Origin: Planctomycetota bacterium | Lineage (GTDB): Bacteria > Planctomycetota > Planctomycetia > Pirellulales > Pirellulaceae | DNA length: 6,739 bases | Assembly (NCBI GenBank): GCA_019347795.1 | Contig: JAHWKS010000310.1 | Coordinates: forward strand, 1-6,739 | Reading direction: 5' to 3' | Shown here: in pieces, positions 1-6,739 of the stretch | Layout: every line of letters begins with the position of its first letter | How positions within the stretch are numbered: position 1 is the stretch's first letter | Notes under the pieces: generated by a model | Database searches by the model: none | What the model was told of the DNA's origin: nothing | What the model saw: only the letters and a program-made list of their open reading frames with translations | Made by a program: the position numbers and the translations under genes

Positions 1-719
1 TGAGCTTCCTCGACCTGGCGATCATGATTCTGCACGCCTCGCACCCGCACCGGGACGTCGTCCGGCTCGATCACCAGCGAGTCCCCCACCCGCACGCGGC
101 CGCTGGAGATGCTGCCGGTCACGACCGTGCCGTGCCCGGCGATCGTGAACGAGCGATCGATCCCCATGCGGAACGGCCCGGCTGAACGCTCCATCCGCTC
201 TGAGCGACTTGCCCGCGCGGCAGATGCTTCGAGCGCCGCCCGCAGATTATCCAGTCCACTCAGCGCCGCGGCGCTGGTGGAGACGATCGGCGCCTCGGCC
301 AGAAACGTGCCGGCGACCAGCTCGCGGACTTCCTCCTCGACTAACTCCCGCCACTCGTCCGACACCAGATCGCACTTAGTCAATGCGATGACGCCTTCCT
401 TGAGGTCCAGGAGCCGGAGGATTTCCAGGTGCTCGCGTGTCTGCGGCTTGACCGAGTCATCGGCCGCCACCACCAAGAGCGCCAGATCAACGCCCGAGGC
501 GCCGGCCAGCATGTTGCGGACGAATCGCTCATGCCCGGGAACATCGACGATTCCCAGCCGATATTCCCCGAGCGCCAGTTCCGCGAACCCGAGATCAATC
601 GTAATCCCGCGCCGCTTCTCCTCCGGCAGCCGATCGGTATCGACGCCCGTGAGCGCGCGGACCAGCGCCGTCTTGCCGTGGTCGATGTGCCCCGCGGTGC
701 CCAGAATCAGGTCGATCAT
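1..719 (-). CDS. selB: Selenocysteine-specific translation elongation factor SelB, N-terminal part (runs off the left edge)
   Basis: The first 239 codons are present. SelB is a cytoplasmic GTPase that carries selenocysteyl-tRNA(Sec) to ribosomes paused at a UGA with a SECIS hairpin. The sequence shows a complete GTPase domain: G1 GHIDHGKT at residues 10-17, the SelB-type stretch [19 protein letters not shown] at about 27-45 (G2), DVPGH at 59-63 (G3), TKCD at 114-117 (G4) and STSA near 146 (G5). Domain II then begins with [19 protein letters not shown]. The [14 protein letters not shown] block and TKCD separate SelB from EF-Tu, which has NKCD. The C-terminal winged-helix, SECIS-binding part lies outside the window; full-length SelB is usually about 600-650 residues. 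The ATG at 719 begins the conserved [17 protein letters not shown]. An in-frame ATG at 770 would add 17 residues ([17 protein letters not shown]), and only that start has a good ribosome site. The gene lies 107 nt after the beta-propeller stop (56 nt if it starts at 770), so co-transcription is plausible. Confidence 0.95.
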   Translation of the reverse strand, partial: MIDLILGTAGHIDHGKTALVRALTGVDTDRLPEEKRRGITIDLGFAELALGEYRLGIVDVPGHERFVRNMLAGASGVDLALLVVAADDSVKPQTREHLEILRLLDLKEGVIALTKCDLVSDEWRELVEEEVRELVAGTFLAEAPIVSTSAAALSGLDNLRAALEASAARASRSERMERSAGPFRMGIDRSFTIAGHGTVVTGSISSGRVRVGDSLVIEPDDVPVRVRGVQNHDRQVEEA

Positions 720-826
720 AATCGACCATTGTAGCCGACGCGGACAGGACGGGGTTCTCTTGTGCGCCATGAACCAACTCCCGCGTAGGCGGCGCCGCGT
801 CCCGGGGATCAACGGGGACGTCGCTG
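720..826. other. Short spacer between the beta-propeller gene and selB
   Basis: These 107 bases hold the possible 17-codon selB extension and its GGGAG site, plus a 10-bp GC palindrome GCGGCGCCGC at 789-798. I see no hairpin followed by a T-run on the minus strand and no convincing -10/-35 pair. There is therefore no visible barrier to transcription continuing from the beta-propeller gene into selB. Confidence 0.5.
778..782 (-). promoter_or_regulatory. Possible ribosome binding site for an upstream selB start
   Basis: On the minus strand GGGAG stands 7 nt before the ATG at 768-770, which is in frame with selB. The conventional start at 717-719 has no purine-rich site before it (the preceding bases read GGTCGATT). 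This favours a 17-residue extension on signal strength, whereas family alignment favours 719. The choice is unresolved. Confidence 0.35.
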
Positions 827-2050
827 TCATTCGTCGCCGCGGAACGCCAGGAGGTGGGAGAAGGTGCGGACGTAGAGGACGCCGTCGGCGATGGCGGGGG
901 TGGCGTGGGTTCCTTCTTCCAGGCGGCTGCGGGCGACGACTTCGAAGTCGCGGCCGGCGGCGAGCGTTACCACGTCGCCGTCCGCCGAGATGTTGTAGAC
1001 GTGGTCGCCCGCGGCAATCGGCGAGCTGTAAAATACGCCGCCGATCCGCTTCCGCCAGTGCACTTCGCCCGTGGCTGCATCCGCGCAGACGACGATGCCG
1101 TTGTCGGACCAGAGAAAGAGGAGATCGTCTTTCACCAGCGGCGTGGTGCACAGCGGCGCGCCGCGGTCGATGCGATAGACCTGCTCGGCCGGCTGCCCTT
1201 CCCCTTTCGGCGGTCGCACGGCGATGACTTCATTCCCGTGGCCGAGCCAGCCGCACACGCCCAGCACTAGCTCGCCGGCGAGAATCGGCGAGCCGATGGA
1301 CGATTCAATGTGGCTCTTGTCGAATACGTCGGCGGACCACAGCGTCCGGCCGCTGTGAAGATCGACGCCGGCGATCCCTTGCTCCCAATTGGTGAAGATG
1401 AGCTCGGTTCGGCCGTCGATGCGCCGAATGCAGGGGGTGTAGAAATGGACCTTGCTGTCGCGCGGGATTCGCCATTGCACTTCGCCGGTGGCGGCGTCCA
1501 GGGCCACGAGCGAGCTATCGCCCTGCTGTTCGCTGGGCACAATCACCAGACCTTCGACGACGATGGGCGAGGCGCCGTACCCATGGCCGGCGCGGAACGG
1601 CCCCAGGTCGCGCCGCCATAGCTCGTCCCCCTCGTGCGTGAGGGCGATCACGAGCAACTGCTCCGGCGTGGCGAGGCAGTGATACACCCGCTGGGCATCG
1701 ACCGTCGGCGTGGGCGACGCGAAGCTGTTAAGGCTGTGCTTGCCGTGCTTCTCGACTTCGTACGTCTCGATCCACAATCGCCGCCCGGTCTTGGCGTCGA
1801 AGCACAGAAGCACGCGGTCGCCGGCGGCTTCGTCGCCGCTGGTGAGAAACAAGCGCTCGCCCCACAGCACGGGCGAGGAGTGCCCTACCCCCGGCAGATC
1901 GACCTTCCAGAGCGCCGCGTCGTCGCTCCACTCCGTCGGCAACGCCGTCTCGCTGACCCCCATGCCGTTGGGGCCGCGAAAACGCGTCCACTCCTGCGCC
2001 GCAACCAGTGGCGGAAAGACAAAGACAATGACCAGCAGCGCACGCAGCAT
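827..2050 (-). CDS. Secreted PQQ-like beta-propeller repeat protein (outer-membrane BamB-like fold)
   Basis: The protein has 407 residues. It starts with a signal peptide ([18 protein letters not shown] followed by QE, likely cut near residue 18-19), so it should act outside the cytoplasm. After the FRGPNG motif at 24-29 come beta-propeller blades of the PQQ-like type. Each carries the D/A-x-x-T/S-G-x-x-x-W tryptophan-docking signature, with key tryptophans at W93, W145, W193, W238 and W332. SSP/ASP/GSP/ATP turns open the successive blades (about 58, 102, 160, 253, 342, 383). The fold is that of BamB and quinoprotein dehydrogenases. I see no evidence that PQQ itself is bound or that an oxidation is catalysed. 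FRGPNG proteins of this kind are numerous in planctomycetes and mostly uncharacterised. The ATG abuts the mutS stop codon with no spacer. An AAAGAG ribosome site lies inside the last mutS codons, which points to translational coupling. A structural or scaffold role is only a guess. Confidence 0.88.
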   Translation of the reverse strand: MLRALLVIVFVFPPLVAAQEWTRFRGPNGMGVSETALPTEWSDDAALWKVDLPGVGHSSPVLWGERLFLTSGDEAAGDRVLLCFDAKTGRRLWIETYEVEKHGKHSLNSFASPTPTVDAQRVYHCLATPEQLLVIALTHEGDELWRRDLGPFRAGHGYGASPIVVEGLVIVPSEQQGDSSLVALDAATGEVQWRIPRDSKVHFYTPCIRRIDGRTELIFTNWEQGIAGVDLHSGRTLWSADVFDKSHIESSIGSPILAGELVLGVCGWLGHGNEVIAVRPPKGEGQPAEQVYRIDRGAPLCTTPLVKDDLLFLWSDNGIVVCADAATGEVHWRKRIGGVFYSSPIAAGDHVYNISADGDVVTLAAGRDFEVVARSRLEEGTHATPAIADGVLYVRTFSHLLAFRGDE

Positions 2051-4684
2051 TCAATTCTCTTTCGTGTCGGACGGCTCTTCCGTCAGTCGCTCCCGCCAGT
2101 CCTTGATCAACGTCAGCGCCTCCAGCGGCGTCAGGCGGTTGGGATCCAGCTCCCGACTCTCATCCAGCAGCGGGTGGTGGACCGGACCGAACAGCGTCAG
2201 TTGCAGGTCGCTCTTGGGACGCTTGCAGCCGCGGGAGGCGATTTTCGCCCGGCCGGTTTCGTCGAGGTGTTCTTGCTCAAGTTGGGCGAGGATCTGCTTG
2301 GCCCGCTCGTTCACTTCCCGCGGCACGCCGGCCAGGCGGGCGACGTGAATGCCGTAACTTTTGTCCGCGGCGCCGGGAACGATCTTGTGGAGGAAGACCA
2401 CGTTCTCCTCCCACTCCCGCACCGACACGTTCAGGTTCTTCACCCCGGCCAGCGAGGCGGCCAGGTCCGTCAGTTCATGATAATGCGTGGCGAACAGCGT
2501 GCGGCAGCCGATCCGGTCGTGCAGATGCTCCACGATCGCCCACGCCAGCGACACGCCGTCGTATGTGCTGGTGCCCCGGCCGATCTCGTCCAGGATCACG
2601 AGGCTCTTGGAGGTGGCGGTGTTGAGAATGCGGGCCGTCTCGGTCATCTCGACCATGAACGTGCTCTGCCCGCGGGCGAGCTCATCGCTGGCGCCCACCC
2701 GGGCGAAGACCCGGTCGGCGGCGCCGAGCACGGCCTTCTTCGCCGGCACGAAGCCTCCCATCTGGGCCATGATGGCGATCAGGGCGATCTGGCGGATGTA
2801 CGTACTCTTGCCGGCCATGTTGGGGCCGGTGATCAGCAGGATCACGCCTTCCTCCGGCGAAGCGAGCGTGTCGTTGGGAACGAACTGCCCCTCCGGCTGC
2901 ACGATGTCGAGCACCGGATGTCGGCCGTCGCAAATCTCCAGCGCGGGTTCTTCGGTCAAGACAGGCCGGCAGTAGTTCCGCTCCCGGGCCAGCTCCGCCA
3001 GGGAAAGGAGCACGTCGAGCGACGCCAACAGCTCCGCCGTCTTTTGCAGCCGCCGGGACGCGGCGTGGACGGCCGCCCGCAACTCCAGGAACAGCTCGTG
3101 CTCCAGTTCCTTCGCCTTGTCTTCGGCGGAGAGGACCTTCTCCTCGTACTCCTTCAACTCCGGCGTGATGTAGCGTTCCGCGTTGACCAGCGTCTGCTTG
3201 CGAATGAAGCGGTCAGGCGCCTTGTCGCGATGGGCGTTGGTCACTTCCAGGTAGTAGCCGAAGACCTTGTTGTAGCCGACCTTCAGGTTGGGGATGCCGG
3301 TGTTCTTCGCCTCTTCCGCCTGATAGCGGGCGATCCACTCCTTCCCCCCGGCCGCCAACTCCCGCAGCGAGTCAAGTTCTGCGCGGTAGCCGGTCTTGAT
3401 AAAGCCCCCCTCGTGCGAAGAAAGCGGACATTCCTCCGACAGCGCGGCGTCGAGCATCGTTCGCAGGTCGGGCAAGAGGTCCAACTCTGTCTCCAACCTG
3501 GTCAAGAGGCGGCTCTTGCGGCCGGTGAGCTTCGCCTTGATCTTGGGCAGCCCCGCGAGCGTGGCGCCGATGTACTTGAGGTCGCGCGGACTTGCCCGGC
3601 CGGTGGCGACGCGCGCGAGCAGGCGTTCCAGATCGTAGACGCTTTTGAGCCGCTCCCGCAGATCGCGGCAGGTGGCCGGATCGGCGATCAGCTCCTCCAC
3701 CGCGTCGAGGCGAAGGTTGATCCGCTCGATGTTCGTCAGCGGATTGGCCAGCCACTCGCACAAGAGCCGCGAGCCCATCGCCGTCACGGTGCGATCGATC
3801 ACCGCCAGCAGCGAGCCTTCGCGGCGCCCGTCGCGAATGGTGCGGGTCAATTCAAGGCTGCGGCGCGTCGCCTCGTCGATTTCGAGCGTCTCGCCAAGGC
3901 GGAATGGGGTGAGGCGGTCGATGTGATCGATTGACGCCTTCTGCGTCTCGCGGAGATAGTCGAGCACCGCCCCGGCGGCCTGCACGGCGGGCGAGTCGCT
4001 CTCCTCAAAGCCGAAGCCTTCCAGCCCCTTGGCGCCGAAGTGCATGAAGAGACCGTCCCGGGCGCCGTCGAAGGAGAACCCCCAGTTCGGGCGCCGGGTG
4101 AGCAGGATTGTTGGCTCAACGTGTCCGGGAAGCGAGGGCGCCGCTTCGCTGAGGAGGCACTCCGCCGGCTGAATCCTCGCCAGGTGATCCGCCAATCGCT
4201 CGATGGGGCAAACGGCGGCGAAGAAGCGGCCGGTGGACAGTTCCGCCCATGCCAGCCCGGCTCGCGGCGGCGACTTCGCCGAGCCGTTGCTTTCCACCGC
4301 GATCGCCGCAAGATAGTTGCTCTCCCGCGGGTCCAAGAGCGCGTCATCGGTGAGCGTGCCGGCGCTCACCACGCGCGTCACCTCCCGCTTCACCAGGCCT
4401 TTGGCCTGCTTGGGGTCCTCGACCTGGTCGCACACGGCCGCCCGGTGTCCGGCGGCGATCAGCTTCCCCAGATAGCTCTCCAGTTGATGATGCGGGAAGC
4501 CCGCCATGGGAATCGCGTTCTCCCCTTTCTCGCGGCTGGTGAGCGTCAACCCCAACACGCGCGCCGCGGTCTTCGCATCCTCGAAGAACAGCTCATAAAA
4601 GTCCCCCATGCGAAACAGCAAGAGCGCATCGCCGCACGCGACCTTTGCGTCCATATACTGCTGCATCATCGGCGTGGCGCTCAT
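2051..4684 (-). CDS. mutS: DNA mismatch repair ATPase MutS
   Basis: From the ATG at 4684 the protein has 877 residues, close to the usual 850-880. MutS recognises mispairs and small loops and, in most bacteria, recruits MutL. Visible landmarks are the mismatch-reading F-x-E (FYE 29-31) in RMGDFYELF, followed by the connector, lever and clamp domains. [21 protein letters not shown] lies at about 501-521. The ABC-type ATPase has Walker [10 protein letters not shown] at 620-628, [11 protein letters not shown] at 674-684, Walker B LVILDE at 695-700, [12 protein letters not shown] at 699-710 and the switch histidine in ATHYHEL at 732-738. The helix-turn-helix dimerisation region follows. A QLTLF sequence at 828-832 fits the beta-clamp-binding pentapeptide. 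The frame stays open up to 4798, but that extension would be translated through the palindrome at 4756-4776 and looks non-protein. [10 protein letters not shown] at 4684 or [12 protein letters not shown] at 4693 fits the family; 4708 is also possible. No start has a strong ribosome site. All catalytic motifs are intact. Confidence 0.97.
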   Translation of the reverse strand: MSATPMMQQYMDAKVACGDALLLFRMGDFYELFFEDAKTAARVLGLTLTSREKGENAIPMAGFPHHQLESYLGKLIAAGHRAAVCDQVEDPKQAKGLVKREVTRVVSAGTLTDDALLDPRESNYLAAIAVESNGSAKSPPRAGLAWAELSTGRFFAAVCPIERLADHLARIQPAECLLSEAAPSLPGHVEPTILLTRRPNWGFSFDGARDGLFMHFGAKGLEGFGFEESDSPAVQAAGAVLDYLRETQKASIDHIDRLTPFRLGETLEIDEATRRSLELTRTIRDGRREGSLLAVIDRTVTAMGSRLLCEWLANPLTNIERINLRLDAVEELIADPATCRDLRERLKSVYDLERLLARVATGRASPRDLKYIGATLAGLPKIKAKLTGRKSRLLTRLETELDLLPDLRTMLDAALSEECPLSSHEGGFIKTGYRAELDSLRELAAGGKEWIARYQAEEAKNTGIPNLKVGYNKVFGYYLEVTNAHRDKAPDRFIRKQTLVNAERYITPELKEYEEKVLSAEDKAKELEHELFLELRAAVHAASRRLQKTAELLASLDVLLSLAELARERNYCRPVLTEEPALEICDGRHPVLDIVQPEGQFVPNDTLASPEEGVILLITGPNMAGKSTYIRQIALIAIMAQMGGFVPAKKAVLGAADRVFARVGASDELARGQSTFMVEMTETARILNTATSKSLVILDEIGRGTSTYDGVSLAWAIVEHLHDRIGCRTLFATHYHELTDLAASLAGVKNLNVSVREWEENVVFLHKIVPGAADKSYGIHVARLAGVPREVNERAKQILAQLEQEHLDETGRAKIASRGCKRPKSDLQLTLFGPVHHPLLDESRELDPNRLTPLEALTLIKDWRERLTEEPSDTKEN

Positions 4685-4755
4685 GCCGGGCATGTTAGCA
4701 CCCAGCATCCCACGCGCAAAGCGGCGCCCAATCCCGCGACGCCGAAAGACAATAG

Positions 4756-4776
4756 CCGGAGGCCAACGGCCTCCGG
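4756..4776. repeat. GC-rich perfect inverted repeat (9-bp arms, 3-nt loop)
   Basis: Arms CCGGAGGCC (4756-4764) and GGCCTCCGG (4768-4776) flank AAC. The element sits 72 nt upstream of the mutS ATG and 107 nt past the stop of the upstream broken gene. Read on the minus strand the hairpin is followed by CTATTGTCTTT, a broken T-rich stretch, so a weak intrinsic terminator for the upstream gene is possible. From memory, palindromes of the AGCCGGAGGC type are scattered in planctomycete genomes; this was not checked here. An alternative reading is a REP-like dispersed element with no role in termination. Confidence 0.75.
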
Positions 4777-4794
4777 AAGAAGGAACACTTATCT

Positions 4795-4843
4795 CCACTA
4801 ATTTACGCTAATGCAATTAGTGACGATTAGCGGCGATTAGTGG
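4795..4843. repeat. Phased CTAAT/ATTAG repeat array with nested inverted symmetry
   Basis: CTAAT occurs at 4798-4802 and 4808-4812, and ATTAG at 4816-4820, 4826-4830 and 4836-4840. Spacing within each set is exactly 10 bases. The outer arms CCACTAAT (4795-4802) and ATTAGTGG (4836-4843) are perfectly complementary. So are the inner arms CGCTAAT (4806-4812) and ATTAGCG (4826-4832). Three-base internal loops (TTA and GCG) and a 13-nt apical loop separate them. An alternative 8-bp hairpin pairs CACTAATT (4796-4803) with AATTAGTG (4815-4822). The element is AT-rich within GC-rich DNA and lies between the upstream stop codon and mutS. It may be a dispersed planctomycete repeat, a phased protein-binding array or a transcript hairpin. 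The function is unknown. Confidence 0.75.
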
Positions 4844-4882
4844 TCCTTTCCCCTTCGCGCTGCGATTTACTTCTCCGTAGAC

Positions 4883-5575
4883 CTACTCCCGCTTCAGTGA
4901 AAACCCGGTGTAGTGGAAGCCGGTTGCGTCGCTCACCAGCATGGCGCCGCCGGGGGCGAGGTACTTCTGCACCACGGCGAACGGCGGGAGGGGGTTGTCC
5001 TGGAGCGCCTGGTGAAGGGCGCCGAAGGCGCGATTGCGGTCGGCCCGTTGGCCGAGGATGTCGCGGGTCTGCTGCCCGGCGGCGAGCTCGTAGAGGTTGC
5101 GCATCCCTTCTTCGGGGCGGCGGAAGGTAATGAGTCCCGGCGAGTCGCCGCCGGGCTGGCGGGAAATCTTGCTGGCGATCAGCTTGTAGTCCAGTTCACC
5201 CGCAAGGGAGCGCCCCGGATCGCTCTTGCAGCGAACTGCCTGCTGAAAGAGCTTTTCGCTGTCGGCGAGCAACAGGTAATCTCCGACGATGCCGAAGCTG
5301 GGCGTCGGCTGCCGCACCAGCGGCCGCGATTGCGCGTTGTCGTCACGGTCGGGGGACGGAGCGAGGTAGTAGCTCGCTCCGCCGAAGCTCTTCTCCTCCA
5401 AACGCTCTTTGGCCGGCGCCATCAACGTTTGCAGCGTGTCGCGGAATGCATCTGCGTCGTTGAGCTTGATCCCGATCAGGTTCGATTGCGCATTCACCCG
5501 CGCCGGCGGCTCCATCCAGGTGACCCAGGTGATGCGGCCTTCCATCGCCCCCAGCAGGTCCTTTTCAAAGCTCAA
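4883..5575 (-). CDS. C-terminal part of a frameshifted secreted planctomycete-type (DUF3352-like) protein
   Basis: This open frame of 230 residues carries the second half of the protein begun at 6657. Its opening SFEKDLLGAMEGRITWVTWMEPPARVNAQSNLIGIKLNDADAF looks like the middle of a domain, not an N-terminus: there is no signal peptide although the other half has one. The only nearby start is a TTG at 5573-5575 with no ribosome site, and it overlaps the TGA of the upstream frame. The frame remains open upstream of this TTG (preceding residues read ARQYPD), as expected if a base was lost. Recognisable blocks are FGIVGDYLLLADSEKLFQQAV, GELDYKLIASKISRQPGG, PEEGMRNLYELAAGQQTRDIL and a C-terminal NPLPPFAVVQKYLAPGG...DATGFHYTGFSLKRE. 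I recall this arrangement from uncharacterised planctomycete proteins resembling DUF3352. No enzymatic motif is visible. It is probably not translated on its own unless reinitiation occurs at the overlapping stop. Confidence 0.7.
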   Translation of the reverse strand: MSFEKDLLGAMEGRITWVTWMEPPARVNAQSNLIGIKLNDADAFRDTLQTLMAPAKERLEEKSFGGASYYLAPSPDRDDNAQSRPLVRQPTPSFGIVGDYLLLADSEKLFQQAVRCKSDPGRSLAGELDYKLIASKISRQPGGDSPGLITFRRPEEGMRNLYELAAGQQTRDILGQRADRNRAFGALHQALQDNPLPPFAVVQKYLAPGGAMLVSDATGFHYTGFSLKRE

Positions 5576-5630
5576 GTCGGGATATTGCCGTGCGACGCGG
5601 TCCGGATGGCTTTCGCCAGGGCGCCTTCTT
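5572..5630 (-). other. Frameshift junction between the two halves of the secreted protein
   Basis: The upstream frame reads ...GALAKAIRTASHGNIPT and stops at TGA (5572-5574). The downstream frame supplies ...PDLSFEKDLLGAMEG. Adding one C to the CCC run at 5579-5581 gives a continuous GNIPDLSFEKDLLG. The lost base could also lie up to about 40 nt upstream, because the second frame is open there too (ESHPDRVARQYPDLSFEKD). No X-XXY-YYZ slippery heptamer is evident, so programmed slippage is unlikely. Either a real one-base deletion or a sequencing or assembly error would produce this pattern. Confidence 0.75.
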
Positions 5631-6657
5631 CGCGAAAGCGGTCGTACACCTGCATTCCCGCCTCATACGTCTTCTGAGCGTCCCAGTGGATCGTGGTGTA
5701 GCCGGCGGCATCGGCAGGAACCCACGGCTCGGGCGTCGTGTTGCCCGAACCCAAGGCAAGCAACTCCACGAGTCCCTCCCGCGGCTGCTCCAAGAGGAGG
5801 TGCATGTGGACGATGACGTCGAAGTCCCCCGCGCCCATGGTGATCGCGCCGCCGGCGCCCTTCACGCCGTCCAGGCCGAGCACCGGCGTGAGGGCCACGA
5901 ACGCCTGAGCGCTGAAGTTGCCGCGGGTGACGGCGATCGCCAGCTCCACTGGATCCACAAACCACGTGATCTGCGGCGGGTTCTCTTCCGACGCCAGGCA
6001 CTTTCGCATCACGGTGGTGAAGCGGGGACTATCGAGCAGCCGTTCGCCTTCGCCGCCGTCCCACGCGGCCAGCAGTTGCCGCACGAGGGCGGGACTGCTG
6101 CTGATGACGATCGTCCCCTCCTTCACGCAATACGCCGGCGGACGCCGCTCGCCAGGATTGCGGACGATCCGCACCTCCACGTCGCCGACCGTCTCGGTGG
6201 CGATCGTGGCGCCATTGTTAACCGCCGCCGTTTCCCCTCGTTCCAGGAGGCTTCGGGCCGCGTCTTCCTGCTCGCCCACGTCGATGATCGCTACCAATGC
6301 CGGCACATCGTCGTCGGGCGCCACCAGCGCCGCCGCCGCCTCGCCTTGTGGAATCGCGAGCAGCTCATCGAGCGAAAGCCCGATCTGCTCCTCAACCTGC
6401 ACAAACGCCTCCGCCGCCGATCCGTACAACTGCGACAAGAGCGGCCGAACCTTCTCATTCCGAGCCAGCCGCCCAATCGCCGTGGCGCGGAACTTTTCGA
6501 CCAGGTCCGGAGCATCGGCGATGCGAAAATACGCAACCGTGCTCGCCGGCAGCAGCCTCGCGGCGCTGGGCCGCTCGGCCATCGCAGTGGCAGGAAGAAG
6601 TCCTGCGACCCAGAACGACGTCCAGGACCCCAAGAATTTGCTACGAGCGTCGGACAC
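5572..6657 (-). CDS. N-terminal part of a frameshifted secreted planctomycete-type (DUF3352-like) protein
   Basis: The fragment is 361 residues from a GTG start. That start is chosen because GGAG lies 7 nt upstream and because the protein then opens with a tidy signal peptide: SDARSK, a hydrophobic stretch FWVAGLLPATAMA, and likely cleavage after A-M-A at 27. The TTG at 6693 would give 12 extra residues without a ribosome site. After the signal come RLLPASTVAYFRIADAPDLVEKF, LYGSAAEAFVQVEEQIGLSLDELLAIPQGE, YCVKEGTIVISSSPALVRQLL, ITWFVDPVELA, LTPVLGLDGVKGAGGAITMG and WVPADAAGYTTIHWDAQKTYEAG. These fit a family of uncharacterised, probably exported planctomycete proteins. No catalytic residues or metal site can be named. 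The reading frame ends abruptly at TGA, with the missing part continuing in another frame. Together the pieces would make about 591 residues. A TATAAT element upstream suggests it is the first gene of its transcript. Confidence 0.75.
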   Translation of the reverse strand: MSDARSKFLGSWTSFWVAGLLPATAMAERPSAARLLPASTVAYFRIADAPDLVEKFRATAIGRLARNEKVRPLLSQLYGSAAEAFVQVEEQIGLSLDELLAIPQGEAAAALVAPDDDVPALVAIIDVGEQEDAARSLLERGETAAVNNGATIATETVGDVEVRIVRNPGERRPPAYCVKEGTIVISSSPALVRQLLAAWDGGEGERLLDSPRFTTVMRKCLASEENPPQITWFVDPVELAIAVTRGNFSAQAFVALTPVLGLDGVKGAGGAITMGAGDFDVIVHMHLLLEQPREGLVELLALGSGNTTPEPWVPADAAGYTTIHWDAQKTYEAGMQVYDRFREEGALAKAIRTASHGNIPT

Positions 6658-6664
6658 GTTGTCA

Positions 6665-6668
6665 CTCC
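6665..6668 (-). promoter_or_regulatory. Ribosome binding site (GGAG) deciding the GTG start
   Basis: On the minus strand CTGGAGTGACAAC precedes the GTG at 6655-6657, putting GGAG 7 nt from the start codon. It supports the GTG over the upstream TTG at 6691-6693. Confidence 0.6.
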
Positions 6669-6710
6669 AGCGAACAGGATTCCACCTGCCCAAGGCCTCA
6701 AATGTCGTGG

Positions 6711-6716
6711 ATTATA
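6711..6716 (-). promoter_or_regulatory. Candidate -10 promoter element TATAAT
   Basis: The minus strand carries a perfect TATAAT within a very GC-rich context. Transcription would begin near 6704, leaving a leader of about 45-50 nt before the GTG at 6657. The hexamer 17 bases upstream (AAACTC, at the window edge) does not match TTGACA, so a housekeeping promoter is only half supported. Confidence 0.45.
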
Positions 6717-6739
6717 CCGCGGCGATCGCGGCTGAGTTT

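Noticed and set aside
1634..3934. A 766-codon plus-strand open frame antisense to mutS and the beta-propeller gene
   Set aside because: Its translation is low-complexity and rich in R, Q, G and H with no recognisable domain. It mirrors the codon positions of well-supported minus-strand genes, as is common in GC-rich DNA.
4685..4798. mutS starting at 4798 with 38 extra residues
   Set aside because: The extension would run through the intergenic palindrome and has an arginine/proline-rich composition unlike MutS. The family N-terminus (TPMMQQY) begins just after the ATG at 4684.
4780..4818. A minus-strand promoter for mutS: TTGCAT, 17 bases, GATAAG
   Set aside because: Spacing is right, but the hexamers match consensus only 3/6 and 4/6. 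They overlap the phased repeat, whose AT-rich units would produce such matches by chance.
5572..5574. In-frame TGA read as selenocysteine, tempting because selB is nearby
   Set aside because: Read-through in the same frame gives ALKRTCWGRW, unlike the family. The conserved continuation is in a different frame, so recoding of the TGA would not restore the protein.
5590..6735. A 381-codon plus-strand open frame opposite the secreted protein
   Set aside because: It is the antisense shadow of a gene that has a signal peptide, ribosome site and family-like blocks. The plus-strand product is arginine-rich and unlike any family I know.

Overview
The window is GC-rich bacterial DNA with one gene order, all on the minus strand. 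Read in the direction of transcription (right to left) it holds: a secreted planctomycete-type protein broken into two reading frames (6657 to 4883), a 198-base spacer carrying two different inverted repeats, mutS (4684 to 2051), a secreted PQQ-like beta-propeller protein (2050 to 827), and the first 239 codons of selB (719 to 1, running off the left edge). There is no room for another sizeable gene. The long plus-strand open frames are antisense shadows of these genes.

The most likely source is a planctomycete, probably of the Pirellulales. The reasons are the secreted beta-propeller beginning with an FRGPNG motif, the style of the broken secreted protein (LLPAST..., ...WVPADAAGY..., ...NPLPPFAVVQKYLAPGG...), and the intergenic repeats. 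This assignment rests on recalled family resemblance; no search was run.

Right part (4883-6739): a TATAAT -10 element lies near the right edge, followed by a GGAG ribosome site and a GTG start with a clear signal peptide. The coding frame ends early at a TGA at 5572-5574. The rest of the same protein continues in another frame to 4883. A single missing base explains it, so this is one protein of about 591 residues split by a frameshift, either a real pseudogene or a sequence error.

Spacer (4685-4882): a perfect 9-bp-arm palindrome lies at 4756-4776. Beside it, at 4795-4843, is an AT-rich element made of five CTAAT/ATTAG units placed on a strict 10-base grid and able to fold into a two-stage hairpin. 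It is the most unusual non-coding structure in the window.

Left part (1-4684): mutS (mismatch recognition ATPase) is followed with zero spacing by the beta-propeller gene, whose ATG abuts the mutS TGA, which suggests translational coupling. selB follows after a short gap and may share the transcript. SelB delivers selenocysteyl-tRNA to the ribosome, so the organism very probably makes selenoproteins. The three functions (DNA repair, an envelope or secreted scaffold, Sec decoding) have no obvious common pathway. I see no mobile element, CRISPR array, tRNA or rRNA, and no convincing new multi-gene system.
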